DNA from: a virus
Length of the DNA stretch: 32,738 bases
Virus record (IMG/VR): IMGVR_UViG_3300025626_000074
Location: 1 to 32,738 of that record
Direction: 5' to 3' (one strand)
Positions 1 to 8,433 of the stretch are shown piece by piece. The notes under the pieces are model-generated. The model was not told the origin of the DNA. It made no database searches and worked only from the letters and a program-made list of their open reading frames with translations. The translations under genes and the position numbers were made by a program. How positions within the stretch are numbered: position 1 is the first letter of the stretch; each line of letters opens with the position of its first letter.

Positions 1-217
1 CAACAAACTGTGTTTCTACATAGCTGTCTAATATAGGCCATAATTTCCAAGTGTTATCTTCCATAACTAATTTACGCAAGTCTTCTTTATTATTATCATT
101 TACTAGTCGAAAAATACTACTTAAATCTTTATCAGTATATGCTCTACGCAAATCTGCTAAATTACTTTTAGTAGGATAAAGTAATTCAAATCTATCCAAC
201 AATTCAAATGTTTGCAT
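1..217 (-). CDS. Hypothetical protein, N-terminal fragment (C-terminus outside window)
   Basis: An open frame starts with ATG at 217 and runs off the left edge after 72 codons without a stop. A good Shine-Dalgarno (GGGAG, 7 nt spacer) precedes the ATG, and the start overlaps the 3' end of the repeat-containing gene upstream by 14 bases, as at the other junctions of this operon. The visible peptide is charged and looks helical (begins MQTFELLDRFELLYP). I do not recognise the family. Its place as the thirteenth gene in the overlapping cluster suggests the operon continues beyond the window. Confidence 0.75.
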   Translation of the reverse strand, partial: MQTFELLDRFELLYPTKSNLADLRRAYTDKDLSSIFRLVNDNNKEDLRKLVMEDNTWKLWPILDSYVETQFV

Positions 218-2741
218 CAAACTGCTCCCTTAACCAATCAAAGTCATTTATTAATCGAAGGTCAACATCTTTAGACTGCCCAAACTGCATGCCTGCCTTT
301 GCTCCTCGAATCGCATGTTCACTAAAAGGCCTATCATGTCCTACAGTTGTCCAGATTTTAAGTCTTTCATTAGTTTCATCTTCTTTTTGTCTGTCAATTA
401 CTTTTGAACTTAATTTAGCACATTCTCTAAATGCACTTTTCCATGTTTCGAACGGCCCGGTGTTAAATGCAGTTATGTTTGCGATGCCAGGCATTGCATT
501 AAACTTTTTACTAATACTTGTAGTCATATCAGGTTTAGTTGTATCCATATCTAGTGTAAGTTGCCTTGGAAATAGTTTTAATCCACCGTATCCGTATACC
601 ATATCATTGATAGGATTTTGGCTACGCCACACAAACACATGATCATATTGCCAGGCGGCCACTTGATGGTCGAACTCAAAGTCATCCATCACGATTGCAT
701 CTCCGTCTACAATATAAAACATCGGTGTTGTACACTGCTTTGCAGCAGCTATGTGTGCTTGGTGTATACCTTTTACACCGTGTACACGCTTTGCATTAGG
801 AACCTTTTGTTTTAGAAGTTCATAGTTTTCGTCTGCATTAGGTTCCTGATAACTTATGAATACAACATCATGCTGTGCAGGAACGGATGCTACAATGTCA
901 TGTTCTTTTTTCTTGGCAAGGAATCTAAACATAAACTCTCGTTCTGAAATCTTTTGATTCTTGCTTGCAAGTATAACTCCGTCATGGTATTTTCTGTTCT
1001 TGAACACATGGTTTATATTTCTATTATATGTATCGTGATGAGAGAAATGCATATCGAATTTAAAATCGTCTTGTATAACAATATCGTCAAATGTAAGCCA
1101 AAACATTTCAAACTGCGATTTTTCTCTAGCTGCTAAGTAATCTTTGTATGTCGAAGTATGGAAGACTTCGAATGGTTTAGGCATACTTGCTACTGTATCT
1201 ATTTCTCGTTTATTAACAAGAAATCTATGTTCAAATTCTCGTTTAGATATAATTGCATGTTTGCTGCACAATATTATACCGTCGTAATAGTTGTCATTTT
1301 TAAATACATGATTTGTATTTCTTTCGTATTCTTGGTCATGACTGAAATACATCTCAAATTTAAAATCATCGCATACATCAACATCTGGCGGAATCATCCA
1401 AAACATTTCAGTTTTGCAATTTTCTATAGTATATAAATATGTCTCATAACTGTCGATTACAAATATATCATATTGTCTAGGCTCACTAACAACATCGTCC
1501 CACTGTTTTGCGTTTACTAAAAATCTATAATCAATTTGTTTTTTATTAAGTATTTTGTTTTTTGAACACAAGAATACACCATTATGTAATTTTTTATCGT
1601 CGACACTGTGTACAAAAGAATGATTTTCGTTTCTATCGTAACTGTTATGGTGACTAAAATAAAAGTTGTTTATGTATGTTTGATCATATTTTAAATTATG
1701 CGATACTGCCCAAAACATTTCTGTTGAGCTATTTTCAAATGCATGTTCATACTCTTCCCAAGTTTCTACATAGAATAAATCGTACGGCTTAGGATTACTT
1801 GCTACTATATCCCATTTTTTTGCATTTACAATAAATCTATGTTCGATTTCTCTTTTATTAATTGGTGATTGTTTACTACATAAAACTATTCCATCATATT
1901 CATTGTTATTCAAAAATACATGATTTGTTTTTCTATCATAACTGTTGTCAAAATTAAAGTATAAATTAAATGTAAAATCACTGCATACTGTTACATCGGA
2001 AGGCACCATCCAAAACATTTCAGTTTTAGAATTTTCTAGTGCATGTGTGTAATCATCGTACGAGTCAATATTAAATATATCATATTCAACAGGACCACTA
2101 GCAACTATATCCCATTCTTTTCTATTAACAGGAAATCTATACTCTATTTCTCGTTTTGTTAATGAAGCATGTTTGCTACATAAGAATACACCATTGTAGT
2201 AATTAGTATCGTCTATACGATGTATAAATGCGTGATTCTGTTTCCTGTCAATTATATCATGATGAGAAATATAAAAACTGTTGACTAAATTATTATCTAT
2301 TTTTAGGTTATTACTAGTCATCCAAAACATTTCAGTAGAGCTATTTTCTAGTGCATGTGTGTAATCATCGTATGAATTTATTTCAAATACATCAAAAGAT
2401 ATCGGTGTACTTGCTACAATGTCTACTTCTTTTTTCTTAGAAAAAATTCTATGCTTAATTTCTTCTTCAGTAATAGTAACATTTTTAGGCACTAGGATTA
2501 TACCGTCAAAAATATTATGATTTTTAAAAATATGTACTACATCTTGACTCCATTGATCTGCTTCATAATCAAAGTTGAAATTATCGCACACTTGAACATC
2601 GTCCCAGATAATCCAAAGCATTTTTGTCATAGAAATAGCACAAGCCATATCTACATTATTGGCATGTTTGAGCGTTGTGTACTTTTGTTTTAATAATCTA
2701 TAACGCTCCGACTCTGGTCCTATATAAACCATGTCATACAT
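204..2741 (-). CDS. Multi-repeat GT-A-like protein: six degenerate repeats plus one intact DGD domain
   Basis: This 845-aa protein has six tandem repeats (residues 1-115, 116-219, 220-319, 320-423, 424-523, 524-623) followed by a 222-residue C-terminal domain (624-845). Each repeat has an aromatic YD/FD start, a TEMFW-like strand, a D/N pair, NHVF or a variant, a DG(I/V)xLxSK strand and a final VAS. The C-terminal domain resembles the 309-aa protein at 9791-10720: it has the SYxEPNAxENY opening, a RVHGV segment, a DGD motif (679-681) and a GYGGLK loop. DxD motifs bind metal and nucleotide sugar in GT-A glycosyltransferases, so I infer a glycosyltransferase-like catalytic end; no repeat keeps the DGD. 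I start at ATG 2741, overlapping the upstream stop as TAATG with AAAGG six bases before it. The open frame extends to a TTG at 2756. Substrate unknown. Confidence 0.8.
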   Translation of the reverse strand: MYDMVYIGPESERYRLLKQKYTTLKHANNVDMACAISMTKMLWIIWDDVQVCDNFNFDYEADQWSQDVVHIFKNHNIFDGIILVPKNVTITEEEIKHRIFSKKKEVDIVASTPISFDVFEINSYDDYTHALENSSTEMFWMTSNNLKIDNNLVNSFYISHHDIIDRKQNHAFIHRIDDTNYYNGVFLCSKHASLTKREIEYRFPVNRKEWDIVASGPVEYDIFNIDSYDDYTHALENSKTEMFWMVPSDVTVCSDFTFNLYFNFDNSYDRKTNHVFLNNNEYDGIVLCSKQSPINKREIEHRFIVNAKKWDIVASNPKPYDLFYVETWEEYEHAFENSSTEMFWAVSHNLKYDQTYINNFYFSHHNSYDRNENHSFVHSVDDKKLHNGVFLCSKNKILNKKQIDYRFLVNAKQWDDVVSEPRQYDIFVIDSYETYLYTIENCKTEMFWMIPPDVDVCDDFKFEMYFSHDQEYERNTNHVFKNDNYYDGIILCSKHAIISKREFEHRFLVNKREIDTVASMPKPFEVFHTSTYKDYLAAREKSQFEMFWLTFDDIVIQDDFKFDMHFSHHDTYNRNINHVFKNRKYHDGVILASKNQKISEREFMFRFLAKKKEHDIVASVPAQHDVVFISYQEPNADENYELLKQKVPNAKRVHGVKGIHQAHIAAAKQCTTPMFYIVDGDAIVMDDFEFDHQVAAWQYDHVFVWRSQNPINDMVYGYGGLKLFPRQLTLDMDTTKPDMTTSISKKFNAMPGIANITAFNTGPFETWKSAFRECAKLSSKVIDRQKEDETNERLKIWTTVGHDRPFSEHAIRGAKAGMQFGQSKDVDLRLINDFDWLREQFDANI
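873..2741 (-). repeat. Six tandem ~100-codon protein repeats
   Basis: Unit boundaries by nucleotide are about 2741-2397, 2396-2085, 2084-1785, 1784-1473, 1472-1173 and 1172-873. Units 2 and 4 are 104 aa and share NGVFLCSK, a YRF segment and a four-residue insertion. Units 3 and 5 are 100 aa and share a VC-x-DF strand and EHRF. Unit 6 is closest to unit 5, and unit 1 is closest to the C-terminal domain. The alternation points to duplication of a two-unit block after an initial duplication. Confidence 0.85.
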
Positions 2742-4240
2742 TATAAGCCTTTCCAATCATTTATCATAGCTGTATATTCAGGAAAGGTTTGTTCAAAATT
2801 TGTATTTCTACGCTGATCATGTTGTGCCATGTGTAACACAAAGTTTTTTCGCTGTACACTGAGATTGTCTCTAGAAGCGGCTAAAAACATAGCCAAGTTG
2901 CGTTGAACCTTTTCAATTTCAAAATCATAGAAACCTGCAAAGTTATCTACATTTGAATTTTCTTTCATAAAGTCAAGTGCGTCTTCAATCATATAACTAT
3001 ATTCTACAGGAACAATATTCATACTTTGCCAATTTGGATCTCTTAGTATTGGCACATCAAACCATATACGCTGACGAGGATGTATTTCATAATCGTCATG
3101 TGTATTATACGGGTCGACAATAGGAATATATTTTATACCCTGTAACTCCTTACTATACATTGTACGCAATTCTAGCACATATGTCAAGAACTTTTTAAAG
3201 TTAGGAAGACTCAATGCATTAAAAGTATTAATAAATGTTAATGTTGTATTATTAGTTTCTGTTAGAAATCTATCAACATTATCCTGCATCAATTTGAAGT
3301 CTAATCCTGTTCTGATATATTCAGCTTGCTCGTCTACTGAGTCTACACTAACAAACAATGCTAGATTTTTAAGTGCAGGATTGACATACCAATTGTTTCC
3401 GCTACCAGGATTAAACTTTTCTTTGTCTTCCCATATCTGTATTTCTTCTAATTTTTTTGTTTTAGAAATAAACTTGTCAAATAATTCAGTCTTTGGCGGA
3501 CTCATATTTGTTGTAATACTCATCTCTAACGATGTATTAGGGTTTTCATAGATATAGTCCAATACTTTGAAAGTGTTTACGTCCATTAAAGGTTCGCCAC
3601 CTGTAATACGAAATACTTCTAATTTTTTATACAGCTCTGGCCACCATTGCCAAAATGCTCGCAAGTATGGATTCTCAGCTTGTGGCACTGTAAGTGGCAT
3701 GAGTCCTTGTTCTGCTAATGCAGTAGTATCGTTATGCTTTGTGTCTACAAGTTGGTAAGGTCCATGTTGTTTTATTTCATCATGCCACGCTGTACTTAGG
3801 TGCGGGCTACAATACATACACTTTAGATTACATGCTTGATTAAAATTAACTTCTACATATCTAGGAGTAATGTTACCTGTGTCAAGTACATCAATAATAT
3901 CACTTCTTGCATTTTGTGCCCAGTACTCTCCTGATCTATATATACGATCACTACGGCCGCCTTGATCTTCAATCTTCCAGCAATAAGTGCATCCGCTAGG
4001 ACGCTTGCCTTTTAACATTTGAGACCGCTCTGATTTCTTTTGTTTTGTATTGTGCAAGGCACTTGGTGTGTTTACAATTTCTTCCGCATCTATTTTGTGC
4101 AAAGGAGGGTGATAACAACTGTGTGTAGTACCATTTGTTAAGTGCATACTTACTTGTGCCCATTTTGCATAACACATGCTAGAACTAATTCTTTTTAATT
4201 GTTTTTCAGCAGTGTCTGCTGCATTATTATAGTCGCTCAT
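2741..4240 (-). CDS. Radical SAM protein with N-terminal cysteine-rich (twitch-like) domain, copy 2
   Basis: The 499-aa protein has a radical SAM core with the CxxxCxxC cluster motif at C137, C141 and C144 (CNLKCMYC), which holds the 4Fe-4S cluster that cleaves S-adenosylmethionine, and a GGEP motif at 214-217. N-terminal to the core are C23, H40, C42, C84 and C87 (HSCYHP, then CTYCW), enough to ligate an auxiliary Fe-S cluster. This fits the radical SAM family described with an N-terminal twitch domain. Such enzymes catalyse radical modifications of peptides or small molecules; the substrate cannot be told. It is a paralogue of the 454-aa protein at 8430-9794. It lies between an SGNH-type gene (14-base overlap) and the DGD repeat protein (1-base overlap). 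Cytoplasmic; no signal peptide or membrane segment seen. Confidence 0.88.
   Translation of the reverse strand: MSDYNNAADTAEKQLKRISSSMCYAKWAQVSMHLTNGTTHSCYHPPLHKIDAEEIVNTPSALHNTKQKKSERSQMLKGKRPSGCTYCWKIEDQGGRSDRIYRSGEYWAQNARSDIIDVLDTGNITPRYVEVNFNQACNLKCMYCSPHLSTAWHDEIKQHGPYQLVDTKHNDTTALAEQGLMPLTVPQAENPYLRAFWQWWPELYKKLEVFRITGGEPLMDVNTFKVLDYIYENPNTSLEMSITTNMSPPKTELFDKFISKTKKLEEIQIWEDKEKFNPGSGNNWYVNPALKNLALFVSVDSVDEQAEYIRTGLDFKLMQDNVDRFLTETNNTTLTFINTFNALSLPNFKKFLTYVLELRTMYSKELQGIKYIPIVDPYNTHDDYEIHPRQRIWFDVPILRDPNWQSMNIVPVEYSYMIEDALDFMKENSNVDNFAGFYDFEIEKVQRNLAMFLAASRDNLSVQRKNFVLHMAQHDQRRNTNFEQTFPEYTAMINDWKGL
2748..2754 (-). promoter_or_regulatory. Shine-Dalgarno that selects the start at 2741
   Basis: The minus strand reads GGAAAGG, then six bases, then ATG at 2741. 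This spacing favours the ATG over the in-frame TTG at 2756. It makes a TAATG stop-start junction with the radical SAM gene. Confidence 0.6.
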
Positions 4241-5129
4241 TTATCCACTCTGCTATTTCTTTATATCGATCTCTACCTGGATGGTTACGGTCTCTTGCCT
4301 CATTATCTATGGTTAAAAATTTATCTGCTCTTACTGCATGAGCAGCATCTTCAAAAAATGTAATATTCAACAGCTTTGATCTATCTTTACATAATGCTCT
4401 AATAGTATCTGAGTATGCTCGTGTTTGCATCATAGCATTTGTTGGATTATAAAAATTATTAAAGTATAAGTCTTTCTGTCTTACAGGATACAAACTATCG
4501 GAAGGAATTTTATCCTTATGGTTAACAGCCCAAGGACCTAAATGGAACAAATCTGATTCGTGAAAATATAAGTTCCTATCAACTGTTGTATAATTTGCAA
4601 CTACAGCATATGGTGAGTCAAAGCGATTGTATAATTTTGTTAATACAAATGCCATAAACTGATTGGAGGTGCCTCCTAAGCCTAAATTAACAACTTGTCT
4701 ACCACATAATGCTTCTAATTGTTCTGCTATTGTTTCAGAATCATCAACACCTACTCCGTAAGTGCAACTACAACCTAACAATACAATACATTCTTTCCAG
4801 TTTATTTCATGCCATTCATATGTTCTAAATCCACTAGCATTTCTTTTGTAATGTATCTTCTTGCTAAAATAGTGCCAGTCCTTGCCAAGATGGCGTCTTC
4901 TCTTTTTCCATTGGATTTCACTGTCGCCTTGTGAAAAATTATTAGTCGCGTTTCCGTTTTCATCCAAAGAAACAGGTAAAAATCTAGTAAAAGGATGATT
5001 TAATTCATCTCTTACATACTCGGGCCAATCAGGTTGCTGTCGAGATAATTCCCAATTAGGTTGTCCATCCTCTAAATATCTATTACGAAATTCATAGGTA
5101 ATCTTAGATACTTGAGTTGTACTATCCAT
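4227..5129 (-). CDS. SGNH/GDSL-type hydrolase or acyl-transferase, copy 2
   Basis: With start 5129 this is a 300-aa protein with the SGNH blocks in order: LLGCSCTYG (block I, likely nucleophile S121), GLGGTSNQF (block III-like, N146), and a C-terminal DRNHPG giving D280 and H283 as the usual DxxH pair. The family includes esterases, lipases and carbohydrate O-acetyl esterases or transferases, so removal or transfer of acyl groups on a glycan is a reasonable inference given the glycosyltransferase neighbours. The block I consensus GDS is here GCS. I reject the first ATG at 5177 because it would overlap the previous gene by 56 bases. The ATG at 5129 gives the operon's usual 8-base overlap and has AAGGAA seven bases upstream. 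Confidence 0.72.
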   Translation of the reverse strand: MDSTTQVSKITYEFRNRYLEDGQPNWELSRQQPDWPEYVRDELNHPFTRFLPVSLDENGNATNNFSQGDSEIQWKKRRRHLGKDWHYFSKKIHYKRNASGFRTYEWHEINWKECIVLLGCSCTYGVGVDDSETIAEQLEALCGRQVVNLGLGGTSNQFMAFVLTKLYNRFDSPYAVVANYTTVDRNLYFHESDLFHLGPWAVNHKDKIPSDSLYPVRQKDLYFNNFYNPTNAMMQTRAYSDTIRALCKDRSKLLNITFFEDAAHAVRADKFLTIDNEARDRNHPGRDRYKEIAEWINERL

Positions 5130-6150
5130 TTTTAAGTTCCTTAATGTGTTTGGCAAGTGCTGATGCAAATAATGCATGTGCCTTTTGTCCAGGATGAGAA
5201 CATGCTGTGATATAGCCTAATGGTGATCTATTTCCTTGGAATTGCCAATAAGTTTCTCTTTTATCTTCTACATCAGGTTCTTGATTAATTGCTAGATCAG
5301 CAAACGTTTCATACCCATAAGGATAAAACATTTTATCCCAGGGCCACATTTCTAAGTAATAATCTACAAACAAGTTTTTTGGTTCAAACATTCTTTTGTT
5401 TCTGTACTCTCCTAATTCGTTGCCACCGTGTCTGTCAACGTGCATTGCAAGTTCATTTTGAAAATACTCTTTATCGTATCGTCTATCAAATGCAGGAGTT
5501 ATAATTAACTTTGCATTATGTGCTTTACACCATGTGAGTAATTCTTGAACATGTGCAATTTGTTCTATAATAGCATGTTTATCAGAATACACTGATTCTT
5601 TGTATCCGTCCCAAAGTTTTTTTCTCGGACCGTCCGAGTCTGGAAGATTATTCGGCCACATGCATACCCATCTAAAATGTTCAGTACTTTGATCTTGAGC
5701 AAAGTCAAATCTTTCCATTCCGCTAGGACAATATATTACAATAATTTCTTTACAAAAATTCCAGTTAATATTGTTAAAATATAGTTCTTTTATACTTGCT
5801 CTATTACCGCAGCCTCTTTGACCAAGGTTAATCGGAACATATTTCTCTTTATACTGATGATTAGCTAACTGATATACAAAAGAATTTTCATATTCCATCA
5901 TAGTAAAATCTATTTTATTACTATGATTTACAGATAACGAAGGATACGAATCAAGTAATTGTTTTACATCTTTGTCATTTGCCTGTAGCGAAAGGACTTC
6001 GCCTAAATCACTAGCATTAAAGTTGTAATTATCAAAAATCTCATCATTAATAGCACCTTGGCCTTGTACAAACGAGCAGCCTATAGAAACAATTGCTCTT
6101 CCTTTTTTTGCCAAATCTTTATTAATTTGTTTTACTTGCGAACTAAACAT
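5122..6150 (-). CDS. SGNH/GDSL-type hydrolase or acyl-transferase, copy 1
   Basis: The 342-aa protein carries SGNH-like blocks: VSIGCSFVQGQG near the N-terminus (likely nucleophile S26), INLGQRGCGNR (block III-like, N116), and CSHPGQ near the C-terminus (H319). Like its neighbour it has GCS in place of GDS. A Trp- and Tyr-rich middle region (about 240-300) may shape the substrate site. The exact substrate is unknown; carbohydrate O-deacylation or acyl transfer is plausible from context. The start overlaps the preceding gene by 8 bases, with AGGA nine bases before the ATG. Two adjacent SGNH proteins suggest duplication and specialisation, though they are quite diverged outside the blocks. Confidence 0.65.
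   Translation of the reverse strand: MFSSQVKQINKDLAKKGRAIVSIGCSFVQGQGAINDEIFDNYNFNASDLGEVLSLQANDKDVKQLLDSYPSLSVNHSNKIDFTMMEYENSFVYQLANHQYKEKYVPINLGQRGCGNRASIKELYFNNINWNFCKEIIVIYCPSGMERFDFAQDQSTEHFRWVCMWPNNLPDSDGPRKKLWDGYKESVYSDKHAIIEQIAHVQELLTWCKAHNAKLIITPAFDRRYDKEYFQNELAMHVDRHGGNELGEYRNKRMFEPKNLFVDYYLEMWPWDKMFYPYGYETFADLAINQEPDVEDKRETYWQFQGNRSPLGYITACSHPGQKAHALFASALAKHIKELKNG
5137..5142 (-). promoter_or_regulatory. Shine-Dalgarno that selects the start at 5129
   Basis: AAGGAA on the minus strand lies seven bases before ATG 5129 and supports this start over the in-frame ATG at 5177. Confidence 0.6.
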
Positions 6151-7432
6151 AAAACATTTTCCTAAACTGTGTTAACATATTTATAGAAGGGGTTGTTGCT
6201 AACTTTTCTAAGTGATTTCGATTGTATCGTAATATATAAACCATACTTTTAAGCCAATCAAGTTTTTCTGTTGTAGTAAAATTATCAATGCGTTTAAGCT
6301 CTTTTACTATTGCGTCTAACCTATCAAATGTTTCTAAATTATCATAAGTTTCGTCTATGAAAGGATGAAACGTCATGTATCCTAATTCACGAAGTCTACG
6401 TAGAGATCCTTTATTACTATACAGTATAAACGGTTGTGAACATGCAATAGGCTTAAATGTTTTTTCACTTAAGAAAACAGTATGATTAGTATCAGGATCA
6501 CTGTAGTGTGCTTCACTTACAATAGATAACCATGTCTGTAACATGATATCGTCATTATACTTTATTAAAAATTGACCGCAATCTTGCGACTCGTATGTAT
6601 GAGCGTCATTTTCATTAGGCGGATACATAGGCAACATACCTTTGATTGAATTATAATCTTCTTCAGGTAAATGTTGTCCTTCCATAAATGCACGTTGCAA
6701 AGTAAATTCATTCATAGAATTAATACCTTTATCTAGCAACTGTTCTTTATGTAGTTTTGCAAATAGCCAAGCACGATGATTTCGAGCTCTTTTTTGTAGG
6801 CAATCGTATAATTTTATAGATTCTGCATTTTTTCTTTTGTATTTGAATTGTTGTTTTGCTGTAGGTAAATTACTTTCTGGTATCATACTAGCCATTGCTA
6901 TTTCAAAATGACTATAAGGAAAAACATACATCCGGACTTCTTTTAGTAATCCGTGATTAGTTGCCCATTCATTATATTGATCTGCACTATTCATATTGCC
7001 AGTTACATATATTATACGTTGTATAGGAATATCATATTTGTTACACTTATCATGAAACCATCCCCATAACCAATGTTCGTGATAACCTTCGTGTGATTGA
7101 TCTAATAGTAAGTATGCCTTGCCCCATTTTAAATCATACCGCTGTTGTTTAGTTAAGTGATCAAAAGGTGTTGTCTTGCTTCCGTTAGGTGATTCTGCCC
7201 AACCATCAGGACTATGTGCAACTCCAGATGCTATAATATACGGCTCGTCACTAATAAGAGGTGTAGTTCCAAATGTAATTTTTAAATTATGATGGCGTCT
7301 AATATATTTGTATAGCACAGTTACTAAAGGGCTAGGAGTAAATCTTTTGATACCAGACGGATTTACATCTGTGCAACTTATAAGATTATTAAATTCATTT
7401 TCGTCTATTATTTGCTCAAAAGTAAAATGCAT
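6143..7432 (-). CDS. Possible glycosyltransferase-like protein of unknown family
   Basis: The 429-aa protein has a C-terminal segment (about 322-340) reading LSEKTFKPIACSQPFILYS. It resembles the donor-site region of some phage and bacterial glycosyltransferases of the exostosin or fucosyltransferase-like type, where an S-E-K-x-x-x-x-I motif is followed by a hydrophobic strand. The N-terminal half has a Rossmann-like strand (IIYVTGNMNSADQY, about 140-153) and a His/Trp-rich stretch near residues 113-127. I am not sure of the family. It lies between the epimerase, with which it shares one base (TAATG), and the first SGNH gene. That placement agrees with use of the sugar nucleotide made next door. 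Confidence 0.5.
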   Translation of the reverse strand: MHFTFEQIIDENEFNNLISCTDVNPSGIKRFTPSPLVTVLYKYIRRHHNLKITFGTTPLISDEPYIIASGVAHSPDGWAESPNGSKTTPFDHLTKQQRYDLKWGKAYLLLDQSHEGYHEHWLWGWFHDKCNKYDIPIQRIIYVTGNMNSADQYNEWATNHGLLKEVRMYVFPYSHFEIAMASMIPESNLPTAKQQFKYKRKNAESIKLYDCLQKRARNHRAWLFAKLHKEQLLDKGINSMNEFTLQRAFMEGQHLPEEDYNSIKGMLPMYPPNENDAHTYESQDCGQFLIKYNDDIMLQTWLSIVSEAHYSDPDTNHTVFLSEKTFKPIACSQPFILYSNKGSLRRLRELGYMTFHPFIDETYDNLETFDRLDAIVKELKRIDNFTTTEKLDWLKSMVYILRYNRNHLEKLATTPSINMLTQFRKMFYV

Positions 7433-8433
7433 TAGATTAACTTATCTTTCCAAGTCTTTGGTGTCTTGTCATTAACAATTTCTAAAGGAAATGTATAATC
7501 AAACGGTTTTACTCCTCTGCGTCTAATATATTCTGTTGTGCGCACAACTGCTGTTTTAATATCTGTAGTAGTTTCATAGTCTAAAAGTTGTCTAGCTTTA
7601 TCAGCACTACACATTGCATGTTTTACTTCTCTAGGCCTATCATCCATGTGTATAGGCGCAGTGTTTATACCAGTTTGATTTGCTACTAGTTTTGCTAAAT
7701 CATTTATAGTAATAGTTCCTTCATCTGGTCCAATGTTAATAATTTCATTTACAATAGATCGATCTAAACTCATACGCTCCAAACAATTTACACAATCTGC
7801 TATATAGGAAAAACAACGTGTTTGCATTCCGTCGCCATATATAATAGCAGGTTTACCTTGTAAATTTCTGTTTATCATAATACTCATTACATTTCTAAAC
7901 GGATCATCATAACGCTGCCTCGGACCTACAATGTTGTGCGGTACTGCTATGTTCCACTCCATGCCATGTGTTTCACTAAGAGCTTTTAAAACATCTTCTC
8001 CTGCAACTTTTGCAATACCGTACGGGTCAACTGGCTTAGGTTGCATGTCCTCTGTAAAAGGTGCTTGCTGGTCACCGTACCGTGCCATAGATGTACAGTA
8101 CACAAACCGCTTTACATTATTTGCAAGAGCAGCACTAATAACACTTACACTTGCTTGAAATATATTTTTTGTTATAAAATCAGGACTTACGACACTAAGT
8201 CCTTCATGTGCAGTAGCAGCAGTGTGAACTACTATATCTACATCTTTCATTATTTCTGTCATGCGTGATCTATCACAACAATCTACTTTATATAGGTCGG
8301 CCTTCTCATGTACATTATCTTCATAGCCGCCTATAAGAGTATCGTTACCAGATACTGTATGTCCTAGTTCGATAAATCTATCTGCTAGATGGCTTCCGAG
8401 AAATCCAGCAATTCCAGTTATAAAAATGTTCAT
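7432..8433 (-). CDS. NAD-dependent epimerase/dehydratase (extended SDR, sugar-nucleotide epimerase-like)
   Basis: The 333-aa protein is a full-length extended short-chain dehydrogenase. It has the dinucleotide-binding GxxGxxG (GIAGFLG, 7-13), a catalytic Ser/Thr in CTSMARYG (114-115) and the YxxxK pair (Y138, K142 in YGIAK). Later NIVGPRQRYDDP and QTRCFSYIADC are typical of UDP-sugar 4-epimerases and related enzymes. It likely interconverts a nucleotide-linked sugar in the cytoplasm, supplying donors for the glycosyltransferases of the cluster. The precise sugar cannot be read, so I give no symbol. It overlaps the upstream radical SAM gene by 4 bases (ATGA) and the downstream gene by 1. Confidence 0.9.
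   Translation of the reverse strand: MNIFITGIAGFLGSHLADRFIELGHTVSGNDTLIGGYEDNVHEKADLYKVDCCDRSRMTEIMKDVDIVVHTAATAHEGLSVVSPDFITKNIFQASVSVISAALANNVKRFVYCTSMARYGDQQAPFTEDMQPKPVDPYGIAKVAGEDVLKALSETHGMEWNIAVPHNIVGPRQRYDDPFRNVMSIMINRNLQGKPAIIYGDGMQTRCFSYIADCVNCLERMSLDRSIVNEIINIGPDEGTITINDLAKLVANQTGINTAPIHMDDRPREVKHAMCSADKARQLLDYETTTDIKTAVVRTTEYIRRRGVKPFDYTFPLEIVNDKTPKTWKDKLI

Noticed and set aside
5130-5177. Longer N-terminus (start at 5177) for the second SGNH-type gene
   Set aside because: It would overlap the upstream gene by 56 bases, against 1-14 elsewhere; ATG 5129 has a well-placed AAGGAA.
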